Counted from the stretch's first letter, positions 1 to 6,048 are shown. The stretch is DNA of 6,538 nucleotides from Candidatus Schekmanbacteria bacterium (GCA_003695725.1 RFHX01000245.1:1-6538); one strand, 5' to 3'. The notes: generated from the sequence alone by a model not told the origin. Made by a program: numbers and translations.

Positions 1-405
1 AATCTCACTTGCAGGATAGAAATACCAAACAACTTTTCCCTTTTTTATGTATATCTCGCCTCCTGAAATATAGCGCACTGTCTTTTCCGAAATATAAAAG
101 CTTATAAAACTATCTGTTCTGCATTTGCGAAATGCTTTTGAAATCCTTTTTGCATATTCTTCAATTTCTTCTTCACTGAAGGCTTTAAATCCCTCGCACT
201 TGATCGCTCTCATCATTTTTGCAATTATTTCAGGCGAAATCTTTGCAGGATGTTCAAAAGGTGGTACAGCATCATAGATGCTTGCTGTAGAAATGAAGAC
301 CTCTCCTGAATCCTCATTATGATATACCATTATGCGCGGAGCACATGCTACAGTGCATAACAAAAAAAGGATAATTGCGGTTTTTTTGAAAAAACTAAAT
401 TTCAT
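1..405 (-). CDS. Probable lipoprotein of unknown function (C-terminus beyond left edge)
   Basis: An open frame of 135 codons runs from an ATG at 405 to the window edge without a stop, so the 3' end is missing. The protein starts with a basic n-region (MKFSFFKK), then a hydrophobic stretch of about 12 residues ending in CTVAC at residues 17-21. That is an acceptable though not classical lipobox, so Cys21 is the likely lipidated residue and the mature protein would be tethered to a membrane. The mature part holds an acidic/basic region with two further Cys residues (in KCEG and KCRT), followed by a beta-rich segment with a GGEIYIKKGKVVWYF-like run, typical of small secreted beta domains. A GAGGAG ribosome-binding site lies at 408-413, unusually close (2 bases) to the ATG. 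It is transcribed divergently from carA. I do not recognise the family; the lipoprotein call rests only on the N-terminus. Confidence 0.7.
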   Translation of the reverse strand, partial: MKFSFFKKTAIILFLLCTVACAPRIMVYHNEDSGEVFISTASIYDAVPPFEHPAKISPEIIAKMMRAIKCEGFKAFSEEEIEEYAKRISKAFRKCRTDSFISFYISEKTVRYISGGEIYIKKGKVVWYFYPASEI

Positions 406-442
406 AACTCCTCAAAAGTTTAAAAAGCGATAAAAAATGTCT

Positions 443-475
443 GTTATACATATAGATTTTTCTATTTAATGTCCA
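443..475 (-). promoter_or_regulatory. Candidate promoter for the lipoprotein gene
   Basis: Read on the minus strand, TGGACA (475-470) matches the -35 consensus at 5 of 6 positions. It is followed after 17 bases by TATGTA, overlapping a better -10-like TATAAC at 448-443 (spacing 21). The gene starts at 405, giving a short leader. The boxes fit only partly, so this is tentative. Confidence 0.3.
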
Positions 476-644
476 TATGAAATAGATAGCCAAAATATCA
501 TTCATCTTTTACTATCAAAACATTGAACTATCATCTACGAAGACAAAATCAGTAACTCTTTGGTTACAATGAAAGAAAATGAATTTTTTGATTTTGGAAC
601 TGATTGCCAAAAGAGGCAGATGTTAAATAGATTGATTTTTTAAT

Positions 645-675
645 TTGACATTGTTCCAATGAAAAATGATATATA
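645..675 (+). promoter_or_regulatory. Candidate carA-plsC promoter
   Basis: A perfect -35 hexamer TTGACA lies at 645-650. Downstream is an AT-rich -10 region, GATATATA at 668-675. TATATA at 670-675 has a 19-base spacer and an upstream TG at 667-668, as in extended -10 promoters; GATATA gives a 17-base spacer. Transcription would start near 682, leaving a leader of about 55 bases before the carA ATG. Confidence 0.55.
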
Positions 676-737
676 GGCAGGCAAAAAAACTATCATTTGT
701 CCAATGTCAATAAGTAAGGGAAAAATTAAGGAAAATA

Positions 738-1874
738 ATGGCTAAAGCAGTTCTTTTATTGGAAGACGGCTCCTTCTTCGAAGGCGAAAGCTTCGGCGCT
801 GACGGTGAAAAAGTAGGCGAAGTAGTTTTCAACACAAGTATGACGGGTTATCAGGAAATTTTAACTGACCCTTCCTACAACGGCCAAATCGTTTGTATGA
901 CATATCCTTTAATCGGCAATTATGGAGTCAACGACGAAGATGTGGAATCGAGAAAAATCTTTCTTTCCGGCTTTATTGCAAAGGAATGTTGTCAGTATCC
1001 AAGCAACTTTCGTGCCACCAAAAGACTCGATGAATATTTAAAAGAAAATGGAATTCAAGCAATTCATCAAATCGATACACGCGCTCTTACAAAACGGCTT
1101 CGCATAAAAGGATCTCAACAGGGAATCATATCAACAGTAGATTTCAATAAAGAGAGTCTAATGGAAAAACTCAAAAAATCTCCCGGAATAGTGGGACAAG
1201 ACCTTGTTAAAAATGTCACCTGCACAGAGCCCTATATTTGGGAAGAAGGAGACTGGGAGCTTGGGAAAGGATATAAGCGAATTGACGCGAAGGAAAGAAC
1301 AGATTTTTTGAAGGTTGCAGCATTAGATTTTGGAATAAAATCCAACATTCTAAGAATGATGGTCTCACGCGGGCTTTCTGTGAAGGTTTTCCCCGCTTTT
1401 GCAAAATCGGATGAGATTCTACGAGAAGAGCCTGACGGAATTTTTCTTTCAAATGGTCCCGGCGACCCTGAAGGTGTGCCTTATGCCATAAAAACCGTAG
1501 AACAACTGCTTGGGAAAAAGCCGATTTTTGGAATCTGTCTCGGTCTGCAAATACTTACACTTGCTCTTGGAGGAAAAACTTACAAATTAAAATTTGGACA
1601 CCATGGTGCAAATCATCCTGTAAAAGAACTTGCAACAGGAAAAGTGGAAATTACATCTCAAAATCATGGATTTGCCGCAGATATCAACACCCTGAAGAAT
1701 GTTACATTAACGCACCTCAATCTCAACGATGAAACCGTTGAAGGTTTCAAGTGCACCGATATGCCTGCTTTTGCCGTGCAGTATCATCCTGAAGCATCTC
1801 CCGGTCCACATGATTCACGTTATCTATTCGACAAATTCAAAGAACTGATTCTTGAATCTAAAAAAGATAAATGA
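738..1874 (+). CDS. carA: Carbamoyl-phosphate synthase small (glutaminase) subunit
   Basis: CarA hydrolyses glutamine and channels ammonia to CarB, which makes carbamoyl phosphate for pyrimidine and arginine synthesis in the cytoplasm. The 378-residue length is normal for the family. The N-terminal CPSase small-chain domain (about 1-185) shows the signature FNTSMTGYQEILTDPSY at 31-47. The class I glutamine amidotransferase domain (about 190-375) has the SNGPGDP oxyanion-side loop at 238-244, the nucleophile Cys267 in GICLGLQ, the KFGHHGANHPV region at 285-295, and the partner residues His350 and Glu352 in QYHPE. The ATG is supported by AAGGA at 728-732, five bases upstream, and by the usual start of the family. 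All catalytic residues are present. The stop codon overlaps the ATG of the following plsC-type gene, so the two are probably co-translated. carB is not in the window. Confidence 0.97.
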   Translation: MAKAVLLLEDGSFFEGESFGADGEKVGEVVFNTSMTGYQEILTDPSYNGQIVCMTYPLIGNYGVNDEDVESRKIFLSGFIAKECCQYPSNFRATKRLDEYLKENGIQAIHQIDTRALTKRLRIKGSQQGIISTVDFNKESLMEKLKKSPGIVGQDLVKNVTCTEPYIWEEGDWELGKGYKRIDAKERTDFLKVAALDFGIKSNILRMMVSRGLSVKVFPAFAKSDEILREEPDGIFLSNGPGDPEGVPYAIKTVEQLLGKKPIFGICLGLQILTLALGGKTYKLKFGHHGANHPVKELATGKVEITSQNHGFAADINTLKNVTLTHLNLNDETVEGFKCTDMPAFAVQYHPEASPGPHDSRYLFDKFKELILESKKDK

Positions 1875-2488
1875 TTGAAAAAGGTCCGCCTTACTCACTT
1901 CTAAAAGCTATAGGCATTCCATTATTCAAGATTTATTTCAGACTGACTTTCAAGGGACAAGAAAACATCCCCTCCGATGGAGGCGTAATTATTGCTTCGA
2001 ACCATGCAAGCTTTATCGACCCTCTTGTCATTGCCGCAGGAATAAAGAGGAAAGTTGGCTTCATAATAATCGATACCTATTACAATAAACCACTAATCAA
2101 ATGGTTCTGTAAAAGCACGGAATGTATTCCTGTCTCAGAAGAGATGGAGGGTGCAGGCAGTATGAAACAGGCAATCAAATACCTCAAAAGAGGCAATGTG
2201 CTATGTATCTTCCCTGAAGGAGGACGGACAAGAGATGGACAGCTTCTGCCTGCAAAAAGCGGAGTTGGTATTCTTGCATTGCTGACAGGAGCTACCGTAA
2301 TACCGACAGTAGTAAAAGGTTCATTTCAAGCATATGCGCCTCATCATCGATTCCCGAGACCCAAAAGGATAGAAGTAATTTTTGGCAAAGGATTAAATTT
2401 TGCACAAAAAGAGGGTATATCTAAAAAAGAGCAGGCGAAAGAGGTAACGGATATAATAATGGAGAAAATAAAATCTCTCTGTCGATAA
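1871..2488 (+). CDS. plsC: 1-acyl-sn-glycerol-3-phosphate acyltransferase (PlsC/LPLAT family)
   Basis: This 205-residue protein belongs to the lysophosphatidic acid acyltransferase family, which adds the second acyl chain to make phosphatidic acid at the cytoplasmic face of the membrane. Motif I is NHASFID at 44-50, giving the catalytic pair His45 and Asp50. Motif III is FPEGGRTRDG at 114-123, which binds the phosphate of the acceptor. Motif IV is VIPTVVKG at 143-150. The N-terminus (about 8-26) is hydrophobic enough to be an interfacial membrane helix. The ATG overlaps the carA stop as ATGA, and there is no clear Shine-Dalgarno (only AAAAAAGATAA upstream), so translation probably depends on ribosomes finishing carA. 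The length fits the short bacterial PlsC type. Substrate is inferred from family; a related acyltransferase role (for example on ornithine or other lysolipids) cannot be excluded. Confidence 0.9.
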   Translation: MIEKGPPYSLLKAIGIPLFKIYFRLTFKGQENIPSDGGVIIASNHASFIDPLVIAAGIKRKVGFIIIDTYYNKPLIKWFCKSTECIPVSEEMEGAGSMKQAIKYLKRGNVLCIFPEGGRTRDGQLLPAKSGVGILALLTGATVIPTVVKGSFQAYAPHHRFPRPKRIEVIFGKGLNFAQKEGISKKEQAKEVTDIIMEKIKSLCR

Positions 2489-2490
2489 AT

Positions 2491-3483
2491 TCAAACTTCT
2501 TCCTGAATAGTGCAAATCGAATCATCTGTCATTTTCAACAATTTTGAAATTACCTCACCAACTTCATCAGAATACCACCCTTTATCAATATATTTGGGAT
2601 AGATTGGAAGACGTCTTTTCAAGAGGGCTCCTTTTTCGGCAACAATTTTTTTGAGCTCATCTATCCTTGCCCATGGATTTTCAGGGTTTATTCTATCTCG
2701 CCCTTCACTTATTCCGCCAATGTCTGTCAATCCGTACTCAATCAAGTCCGCAAAAAAAGGGTTCAGATTTTGAGGTATTTGGACAGCTATATCTGAATTT
2801 CTCCTGACATATTCTATCAGTTCTACATATTCATCAAAGGAAAGAGGATATGAGCTTTTTAAAGCGCTTCTGCTGTTTGGGACGAAGTTCTGAATGATTA
2901 CTTCCTGTATGTGGTCATATTTTGAATGGCAATCGATAATTCTTTTCAAAGAGTCTATGCGGTCCTCTTGTGTTTCTCCCAATCCTACGAGAATTCCGGT
3001 AGTAAATGGAATTTTTAGCCGGCCTGCATCCTCAAGCATTCTAAAGCGTAATTCCGGTCTTTTTTGAGGATTAACCTTTTTGGAAAATTCACTGTTTGCA
3101 TTTTCTATCATCAATCCCATCGAGGCATTAACCTTGCGAAGGCGCACAAGGTCATCATAGCTCACGACTCCGATGTTTGTATGTGGAAGCATTCCAGCAG
3201 AGAGAATCCTCTGGCATACGGAAACAGCAAAGTCGATAAACGAGTTGTAGCCTTTTTCTTTCAGCTCTTCAGTAATTTTTCTATTTTTATCGACATTTTC
3301 TCCTGACATAACCAAAATTTCACTACATCCTTTTTCTGCCGCAAAAGATAAGGTCTCTTCTATTTCATCATCTTGGACGAAACTACCATCAGATTGTCTA
3401 AAGCCACAATACAGACAACTATTTGCACAATAGGAAGTTAAAATCAAAGTGGACGATTTCGAGTATGTCACTATCCTTTCCAT
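2491..3483 (-). CDS. cofG: 7,8-didemethyl-8-hydroxy-5-deazariboflavin synthase subunit CofG (radical SAM)
   Basis: CofG is the radical SAM half of FO synthase. Together with CofH it builds the deazaflavin core of coenzyme F420. The 330-residue protein carries the [4Fe-4S]/SAM motif CX3CX2C as Cys19, Cys23 and Cys26 in CANSCLYC. It follows the family closely: EILVMSGE (55-62), MLPHTNIGVVS (98-108), VNASMGLMIEN (118-128), LKIPFTTGILVGLGET (156-171), HIQEVIIQNF (191-200), VQIPQNL (234-240), and TDIGGIS...DRINPENPW (253-271). The phrases LPHTN and NASMGLM separate it from biotin synthase and ThiH. The ATG at 3483 has AAGG eight bases upstream and fits the usual family start. It converges on the plsC gene with only two bases between stops. 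No CofH or other F420 gene is visible, so the partner must lie elsewhere or this is an orphan copy. Confidence 0.92.
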   Translation of the reverse strand: MERIVTYSKSSTLILTSYCANSCLYCGFRQSDGSFVQDDEIEETLSFAAEKGCSEILVMSGENVDKNRKITEELKEKGYNSFIDFAVSVCQRILSAGMLPHTNIGVVSYDDLVRLRKVNASMGLMIENANSEFSKKVNPQKRPELRFRMLEDAGRLKIPFTTGILVGLGETQEDRIDSLKRIIDCHSKYDHIQEVIIQNFVPNSRSALKSSYPLSFDEYVELIEYVRRNSDIAVQIPQNLNPFFADLIEYGLTDIGGISEGRDRINPENPWARIDELKKIVAEKGALLKRRLPIYPKYIDKGWYSDEVGEVISKLLKMTDDSICTIQEEV

Positions 3484-3510
3484 ATGATTTACCTTATGAA
3501 GCTATCAATG

Positions 3511-3536
3511 TGTATACTTCTACCAAATTTTGTCAA
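3511..3536 (-). promoter_or_regulatory. Possible cofG promoter
   Basis: On the minus strand a perfect TTGACA (3536-3531) precedes TATACA (3516-3511), which matches the -10 consensus at 4 of 6 positions. The spacer is only 14 bases, short for sigma-70. The position suits the cofG start at 3483. Tentative because of the spacing. Confidence 0.28.
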
Positions 3537-3546
3537 AACTATCCAC

Positions 3547-3568
3547 CGAGTGAATTTTACATTCCTCG
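3547..3568. repeat. Inverted repeat (hairpin) upstream of cofG
   Basis: CGAG-T-GAAT at 3547-3555 pairs with ATTCCTCG at 3561-3568. This gives eight base pairs with one bulged T and a five-base loop. There is no T-run after it on either strand. It could be an operator dyad or an RNA structure in a longer leader. Confidence 0.5.
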
Positions 3569-3593
3569 AGTTCAATAATATATGTCTGCCTCT

Positions 3594-3615
3594 TCACCAC
3601 TATGCGTAGGGGTGA
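3594..3615. repeat. Inverted repeat (hairpin) in the cofG/rnz intergenic region
   Basis: TCACC-A-CTA (3594-3602) pairs with TAG-G-GGTGA (3607-3615). This gives eight base pairs around a TGCG loop with a single A/G mismatch. It is relatively GC-rich in an AT-rich spacer and lacks a following T-run, so a regulatory rather than terminator role is more likely. Confidence 0.55.
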
Positions 3616-3727
3616 TGAAACTATCATTGAATAGAAAGGATTAGTTATCACAACTCTAACGATAAGAGAAAAGGTCGATTTTCAAAAAAATTATCTATAA
3701 TGCTGATTCAATGAAAAGCGCAGAGAC

Positions 3728-3755
3728 TTTGCATTTCTTGACAATATCATATAAA
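3728..3755 (+). promoter_or_regulatory. Possible rnz promoter
   Basis: TATAAA at 3750-3755 (5 of 6 to the -10 consensus) lies 16 bases after TTTGCA at 3728-3733 (4 of 6 to the -35). A perfect TATAAT also occurs at 3696-3701, but with only a poor -35. A perfect TTGACA at 3738-3743 has no good -10 at the right distance. Which of these is used cannot be decided by eye. Confidence 0.3.
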
Positions 3756-3797
3756 AGGAGATGAAAATTTTTTTAAAAATGATGAGGGATTGTCAAA

Positions 3798-4727
3798 GTG
3801 AAAGTAATCTTTTTAGGAACGAGTGGCGGAATACCGACACTTTACAGGAATCTTCCTTCAGTAGCACTTATCAATGAAGGCAATGTCATTCTCTTTGACT
3901 GCGGTGAATTCACGCAAATTCAACTGATAAAATCATCTATAAAACTGGGAAGAATTGATAAAATATTCATCTCCCATCTACACGGTGACCATGTCACAGG
4001 ATTGCCGGGGCTGTTGATGCTCTTAAATCATGCATCGAGGGAGAAACCTCTTCATATTTATGGTCCGGCAGGGCTTAAAAACTACATCTTTTCAACAAAA
4101 AAGATACTCAACTTTTATTTAGGATACCATATCTATGTAAACGAAATATGTGCCGGAGAAACAATAAACGGCGATGGATATAAAATCATTACCTTTCCTC
4201 TGGAGCATACAACGTTTACTCTTGGCTTCAGCTATATTGAAGATGAAAAACCGGGAAAGCTCGACATCGATAAAACAAGAGCTTTGGGTGTGCCGGAAGG
4301 TCCATTACTGAAACGATTGAAAAATGGCGAAGACATTAAGCTTGAAGATGGGAGAACGGTATTTTCAGCCGATGTGGTCGGCCCACCTGTTGAAGGACGA
4401 AAAATCGTTTATGCTGTGGATACAAGACCAACTGATAGTGTAGTGGAAAACTCAATTGGCGCCGATTTATTGATACATGATGGAATGTTTTTAAAAGATA
4501 TTGAAGATGAAGCCGCTAAACGGGGGCATTGTACAGCAGAATCAGCCGCTAATATTGCAAAAAAAGCAGAAGTGAAAAGATTGATACTGACTCATATCAG
4601 TCCCCGCTATGTATCTGGCAAACCATTGGCTGAAGAGGCAAAGGCAGTTTTTGAAAACACCTTTGTTGCCTATGACTTGTTGGAAGTTGAAATAGAAAGA
4701 AAAAAAGCTCAGCTTCCGGGCAAATAA
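3798..4727 (+). CDS. rnz: Ribonuclease Z (tRNA 3'-processing endonuclease)
   Basis: RNase Z cuts tRNA precursors after the discriminator base. It is a cytoplasmic metallo-beta-lactamase-fold dimer that uses two zinc ions. The 309 residues match the short bacterial/archaeal form. The start MKVIFLGTSGGIPTLYRN is typical. The zinc motif HLHGDH is at 60-65 (His60, His62, Asp64, His65), with further ligands His137 in LEHT, Asp208 in YAVDTRP, and His266 in LTHIS. His244 in GHCTAESA fits the catalytic-region His. Residues 152-178 (PGKLD...VPEGPLLKRLKNGE) match the tRNA-binding flexible arm, which separates it from arylsulfatase-like relatives. The GTG start is chosen from this alignment, with GAGGG at 3784-3788 and an in-frame TGA at 3783-3785 excluding a long extension. 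A small oddity is YAVDT where YSGDT or YTGDT is usual; the metal-binding Asp is kept. Confidence 0.95.
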   Translation: MKVIFLGTSGGIPTLYRNLPSVALINEGNVILFDCGEFTQIQLIKSSIKLGRIDKIFISHLHGDHVTGLPGLLMLLNHASREKPLHIYGPAGLKNYIFSTKKILNFYLGYHIYVNEICAGETINGDGYKIITFPLEHTTFTLGFSYIEDEKPGKLDIDKTRALGVPEGPLLKRLKNGEDIKLEDGRTVFSADVVGPPVEGRKIVYAVDTRPTDSVVENSIGADLLIHDGMFLKDIEDEAAKRGHCTAESAANIAKKAEVKRLILTHISPRYVSGKPLAEEAKAVFENTFVAYDLLEVEIERKKAQLPGK

Positions 4728-4731
4728 AAAA

Positions 4732-5040
4732 TCATAATTTTCGTTCGTACCCACAATTCCAGCATTCGGTGAATTGACCCTCGATGTTCTCGCCGCATTT
4801 TGGGCAATTCCACGATGGCAGAAATCTGTCTTGTTTCTGCTTACTTATAATTTCAACAGCTTTATCAAAATCTTCGTCATTCAAAACCCATACTTCAGGC
4901 CAACATTCATTTGTAGGCACTTCACCCCCGAGATTTGCAATATGCTCATTTTTCATAATGCATGCTATTCCATTCTCTTCCAATATACCCTTGAAAAGAG
5001 CTGCAAGAGAAAAATTCGGAGATGAATAAACTTTCTTCAC
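4732..5040 (-). CDS. DUF2007-type protein with C-terminal zinc ribbon
   Basis: This 102-residue protein joins two small parts. Residues 1-65 look like the DUF2007 domain, named 'putative signal transducing protein' in family databases: it begins KKVYSSPNFSLAALFKGILEENGI and continues through CWPEVWVLNDEDFDKA. Residues 75-102 form a zinc ribbon with paired CXXC motifs, Cys79/Cys82 (CPKC) and Cys93/Cys96 (CWNC). No signal peptide or membrane segment is seen, so it is likely cytosolic. The exact role of the family is unknown; the fold suggests a small-molecule or protein-binding module. The start is GTG at 5040, backed by AGGA eight bases upstream and by the family's N-terminus. It converges on rnz with four bases between the stops and has its own promoter at 5107-5135. 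Confidence 0.82.
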   Translation of the reverse strand: MKKVYSSPNFSLAALFKGILEENGIACIMKNEHIANLGGEVPTNECWPEVWVLNDEDFDKAVEIISKQKQDRFLPSWNCPKCGENIEGQFTECWNCGYERKL

Positions 5041-5106
5041 TTTTTGAATCCTATCATAGAAAATGCAATTTTTCTCAGCTAACTTATTTGATGATTAAAA
5101 CGGTTC

Positions 5107-5135
5107 ATTTTATCTGATTTGTTTTTTTTTATCAA
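5107..5135 (-). promoter_or_regulatory. Promoter for the DUF2007 gene
   Basis: On the minus strand TTGATA (5135-5130) and TAAAAT (5112-5107) each match the consensus at 5 of 6 positions and are separated by exactly 17 bases. Transcription would start near 5100, about 60 bases before the GTG at 5040. This is the best-fitting promoter in the window. Confidence 0.55.
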
Positions 5136-5153
5136 AAATCCTCTGCAATAGAG
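5133..5153 (-). terminator. Weak possible terminator after gloA
   Basis: On the minus strand CTCT-ATTGC-AGAG (5153-5141) is followed by GATTTTTG. The stem is only four base pairs and the T-run five bases, so efficiency would be low. Its position about 27 bases after the gloA stop is suitable, and its T-run overlaps the -35 box of the next promoter. Confidence 0.25.
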
Positions 5154-5179
5154 AAAAAAATCGTGAAAGTACCAATTAC

Positions 5180-5560
5180 TTACTCCTCTTTCTTTTGTTT
5201 TTCCTCTATGATTTCAATATCATACCCATCAGGATCACATACAAAAAGATACTTCGATCCAACTTCAGGCCGTGCTGGCCAATATTCCCATCCAAGCTTT
5301 TTAATTTTTTCCTCTACTTCATCGAGATTAGAGACAGAAAAAGCCAGATGTCCAAATTGATCTCCCAGTTCATAGTCTCTGCCATCATGATTGTAAGTCA
5401 ATTCGATAAAGTGTTTTTCCTCATCGTCTGAGAGGAAAACAAGAGTTGCCTCATCACCTATGGTTTTACGCTTTACTTCATGAAGTCCTATAAAACCACA
5501 GTAAAACTCGAGACTTCTTTCGATATCTCTAACCCTAATCATTGTATGAACAAAACGCAT
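5180..5560 (-). CDS. gloA: Lactoylglutathione lyase (glyoxalase I) family protein
   Basis: Glyoxalase I isomerises the hemithioacetal of methylglyoxal and a thiol (glutathione in the classic enzyme) to the lactoyl thioester. The 126 residues match the short, dimeric bacterial form of the vicinal-oxygen-chelate fold. The four metal ligands are in place: His5 (FVHTMIRV), Glu53 (HFIELTYN), His71 (FGHLAFSV) and Glu116 (DPDGYDIEIIE). The RDIERSLEFY helix at 11-20 is also typical. The ATG has a strong AAGGAG eight bases upstream (5569-5574). It lies 23 bases after the DsrE-like gene on the same strand, so the two are likely one operon. Whether this organism uses glutathione or another thiol cannot be told from the window. 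A different VOC-family activity is possible, but the full ligand set argues for glyoxalase. Confidence 0.9.
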   Translation of the reverse strand: MRFVHTMIRVRDIERSLEFYCGFIGLHEVKRKTIGDEATLVFLSDDEEKHFIELTYNHDGRDYELGDQFGHLAFSVSNLDEVEEKIKKLGWEYWPARPEVGSKYLFVCDPDGYDIEIIEEKQKKEE

Positions 5561-5583
5561 TTCACTATCTCCTTCTCAATCTG

Positions 5584-6048
5584 TTACAAAACAACAATTT
5601 GATAGCCCTGAGAAGCCCACTTTGAAATGCTGGGATGTCCTAAAAAATCATTTGCCATAGAGATTTTTCTTTCTTCCAACTTTTTATGCACCTTGAAAGC
5701 CGTTGCGCAAAAATCACATATTACTTCTATAACGCCTTTCTCTTTGAGTTGATCATAGATACTTTCAAATCCGGTTTTTTCAGTCGGATTCGTCAATGCT
5801 TCAATCCATTCCGTTCCCGCGCCATCAAATATTAAAACTACTTTATGTCCTTTTTCCTTCAATTCAAGGGCATACATTAGCGCATGAAGGGCTCTTGCTT
5901 TGCCTTCATGGGTTTCCTTTCCTGCTTGAAGTATGATTGCAAACTTTCCCATTTTTTTCTCCTCTTCTTTTGAATATATGTTGAAAAAAGAAAAGAGCGT
6001 AGCAAAAATTACAAAAGTAGTAACTGTCAAAACCATTTTTCTATTCAT
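5584..6048 (-). CDS. DsrE-like protein with N-terminal membrane anchor
   Basis: Residues 34-154 form a DsrE/DsrF-like domain, an alpha/beta fold best known from sulfur-relay proteins. It starts GKFAIILQAGKETHEGKARA, and the conserved region CDFCATAFKV places Cys111 and Cys114 where this family carries its reactive Cys. It ends with GHPSISKWASQGYQIVVL. Residues 1-32 (MNRKMVLTV..., hydrophobic to about 25, then KEEEKK) are a membrane anchor or signal peptide without an obvious A-X-A cleavage site. The ATG at 6048 has GGAGG six bases upstream. An internal ATG (Met33, at 5952) also has an excellent GAGGAG six to seven bases upstream and would give a 122-residue cytosolic protein of normal domain length. 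gloA follows after 23 bases. Substrate and partner are unknown; calling it a sulfur carrier would go beyond the evidence. Confidence 0.8.
   Translation of the reverse strand: MNRKMVLTVTTFVIFATLFSFFNIYSKEEEKKMGKFAIILQAGKETHEGKARALHALMYALELKEKGHKVVLIFDGAGTEWIEALTNPTEKTGFESIYDQLKEKGVIEVICDFCATAFKVHKKLEERKISMANDFLGHPSISKWASQGYQIVVL
5950..5965 (-). promoter_or_regulatory. Internal ribosome-binding site and alternative start in the DsrE-like gene
   Basis: On the minus strand GAGGAG is followed by six to seven A residues and then ATG (5952-5950), in frame with the DsrE domain. This matches or exceeds the site at the upstream start. The same bases encode the KEEEKK linker, so the purine run may be only a coding effect. 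Confidence 0.45.

Larger units (their letters stand above)
406..737. other. Divergent intergenic region between the lipoprotein gene and carA
   Basis: These 332 bases hold no open frame worth calling. They are strongly AT-rich and carry the candidate promoters for both flanking genes. Small inverted repeats are visible: ATAGA/TCTAT around a TTTT loop (452-465), and GTAAC/GTTAC around six bases (552-567). A 9-base dyad brackets the carA promoter (645-653 and 702-710). The heptamer ACTATCA occurs at 511, 527 and 689. No riboswitch or RNA gene was recognised. Confidence 0.6.
3484..3797. other. Divergent intergenic region between cofG and rnz, with two hairpins
   Basis: These 314 bases hold no convincing open frame. 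They contain the start regions of cofG (minus) and rnz (plus). Two compact inverted repeats stand out at 3547-3568 and 3594-3615. Neither is followed by a T-run on either strand, so they do not look like intrinsic terminators. Promoter-like boxes occur near both ends. Confidence 0.6.

Noticed and set aside
1216-1452. 78-codon minus-strand frame inside carA
   Set aside because: Antisense to conserved carA domain codons and without a supporting start site.
2480-2500. Bidirectional terminator between plsC and cofG
   Set aside because: The stops are two bases apart and no stem followed by a T-run is visible in either direction.
3761-3870. Possible short leader peptide overlapping the start of rnz (ATG at 3761 after AAGGAG, out of frame with rnz)
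   Set aside because: The AAGGAG touches the ATG with no spacing, and the frame runs out of phase into conserved rnz codons; more likely chance.
4774-5029. Two plus-strand frames over the DUF2007 gene
   Set aside because: Both are antisense shadows; the minus-strand frame has the family motifs, zinc-ribbon Cys pairs and a promoter.
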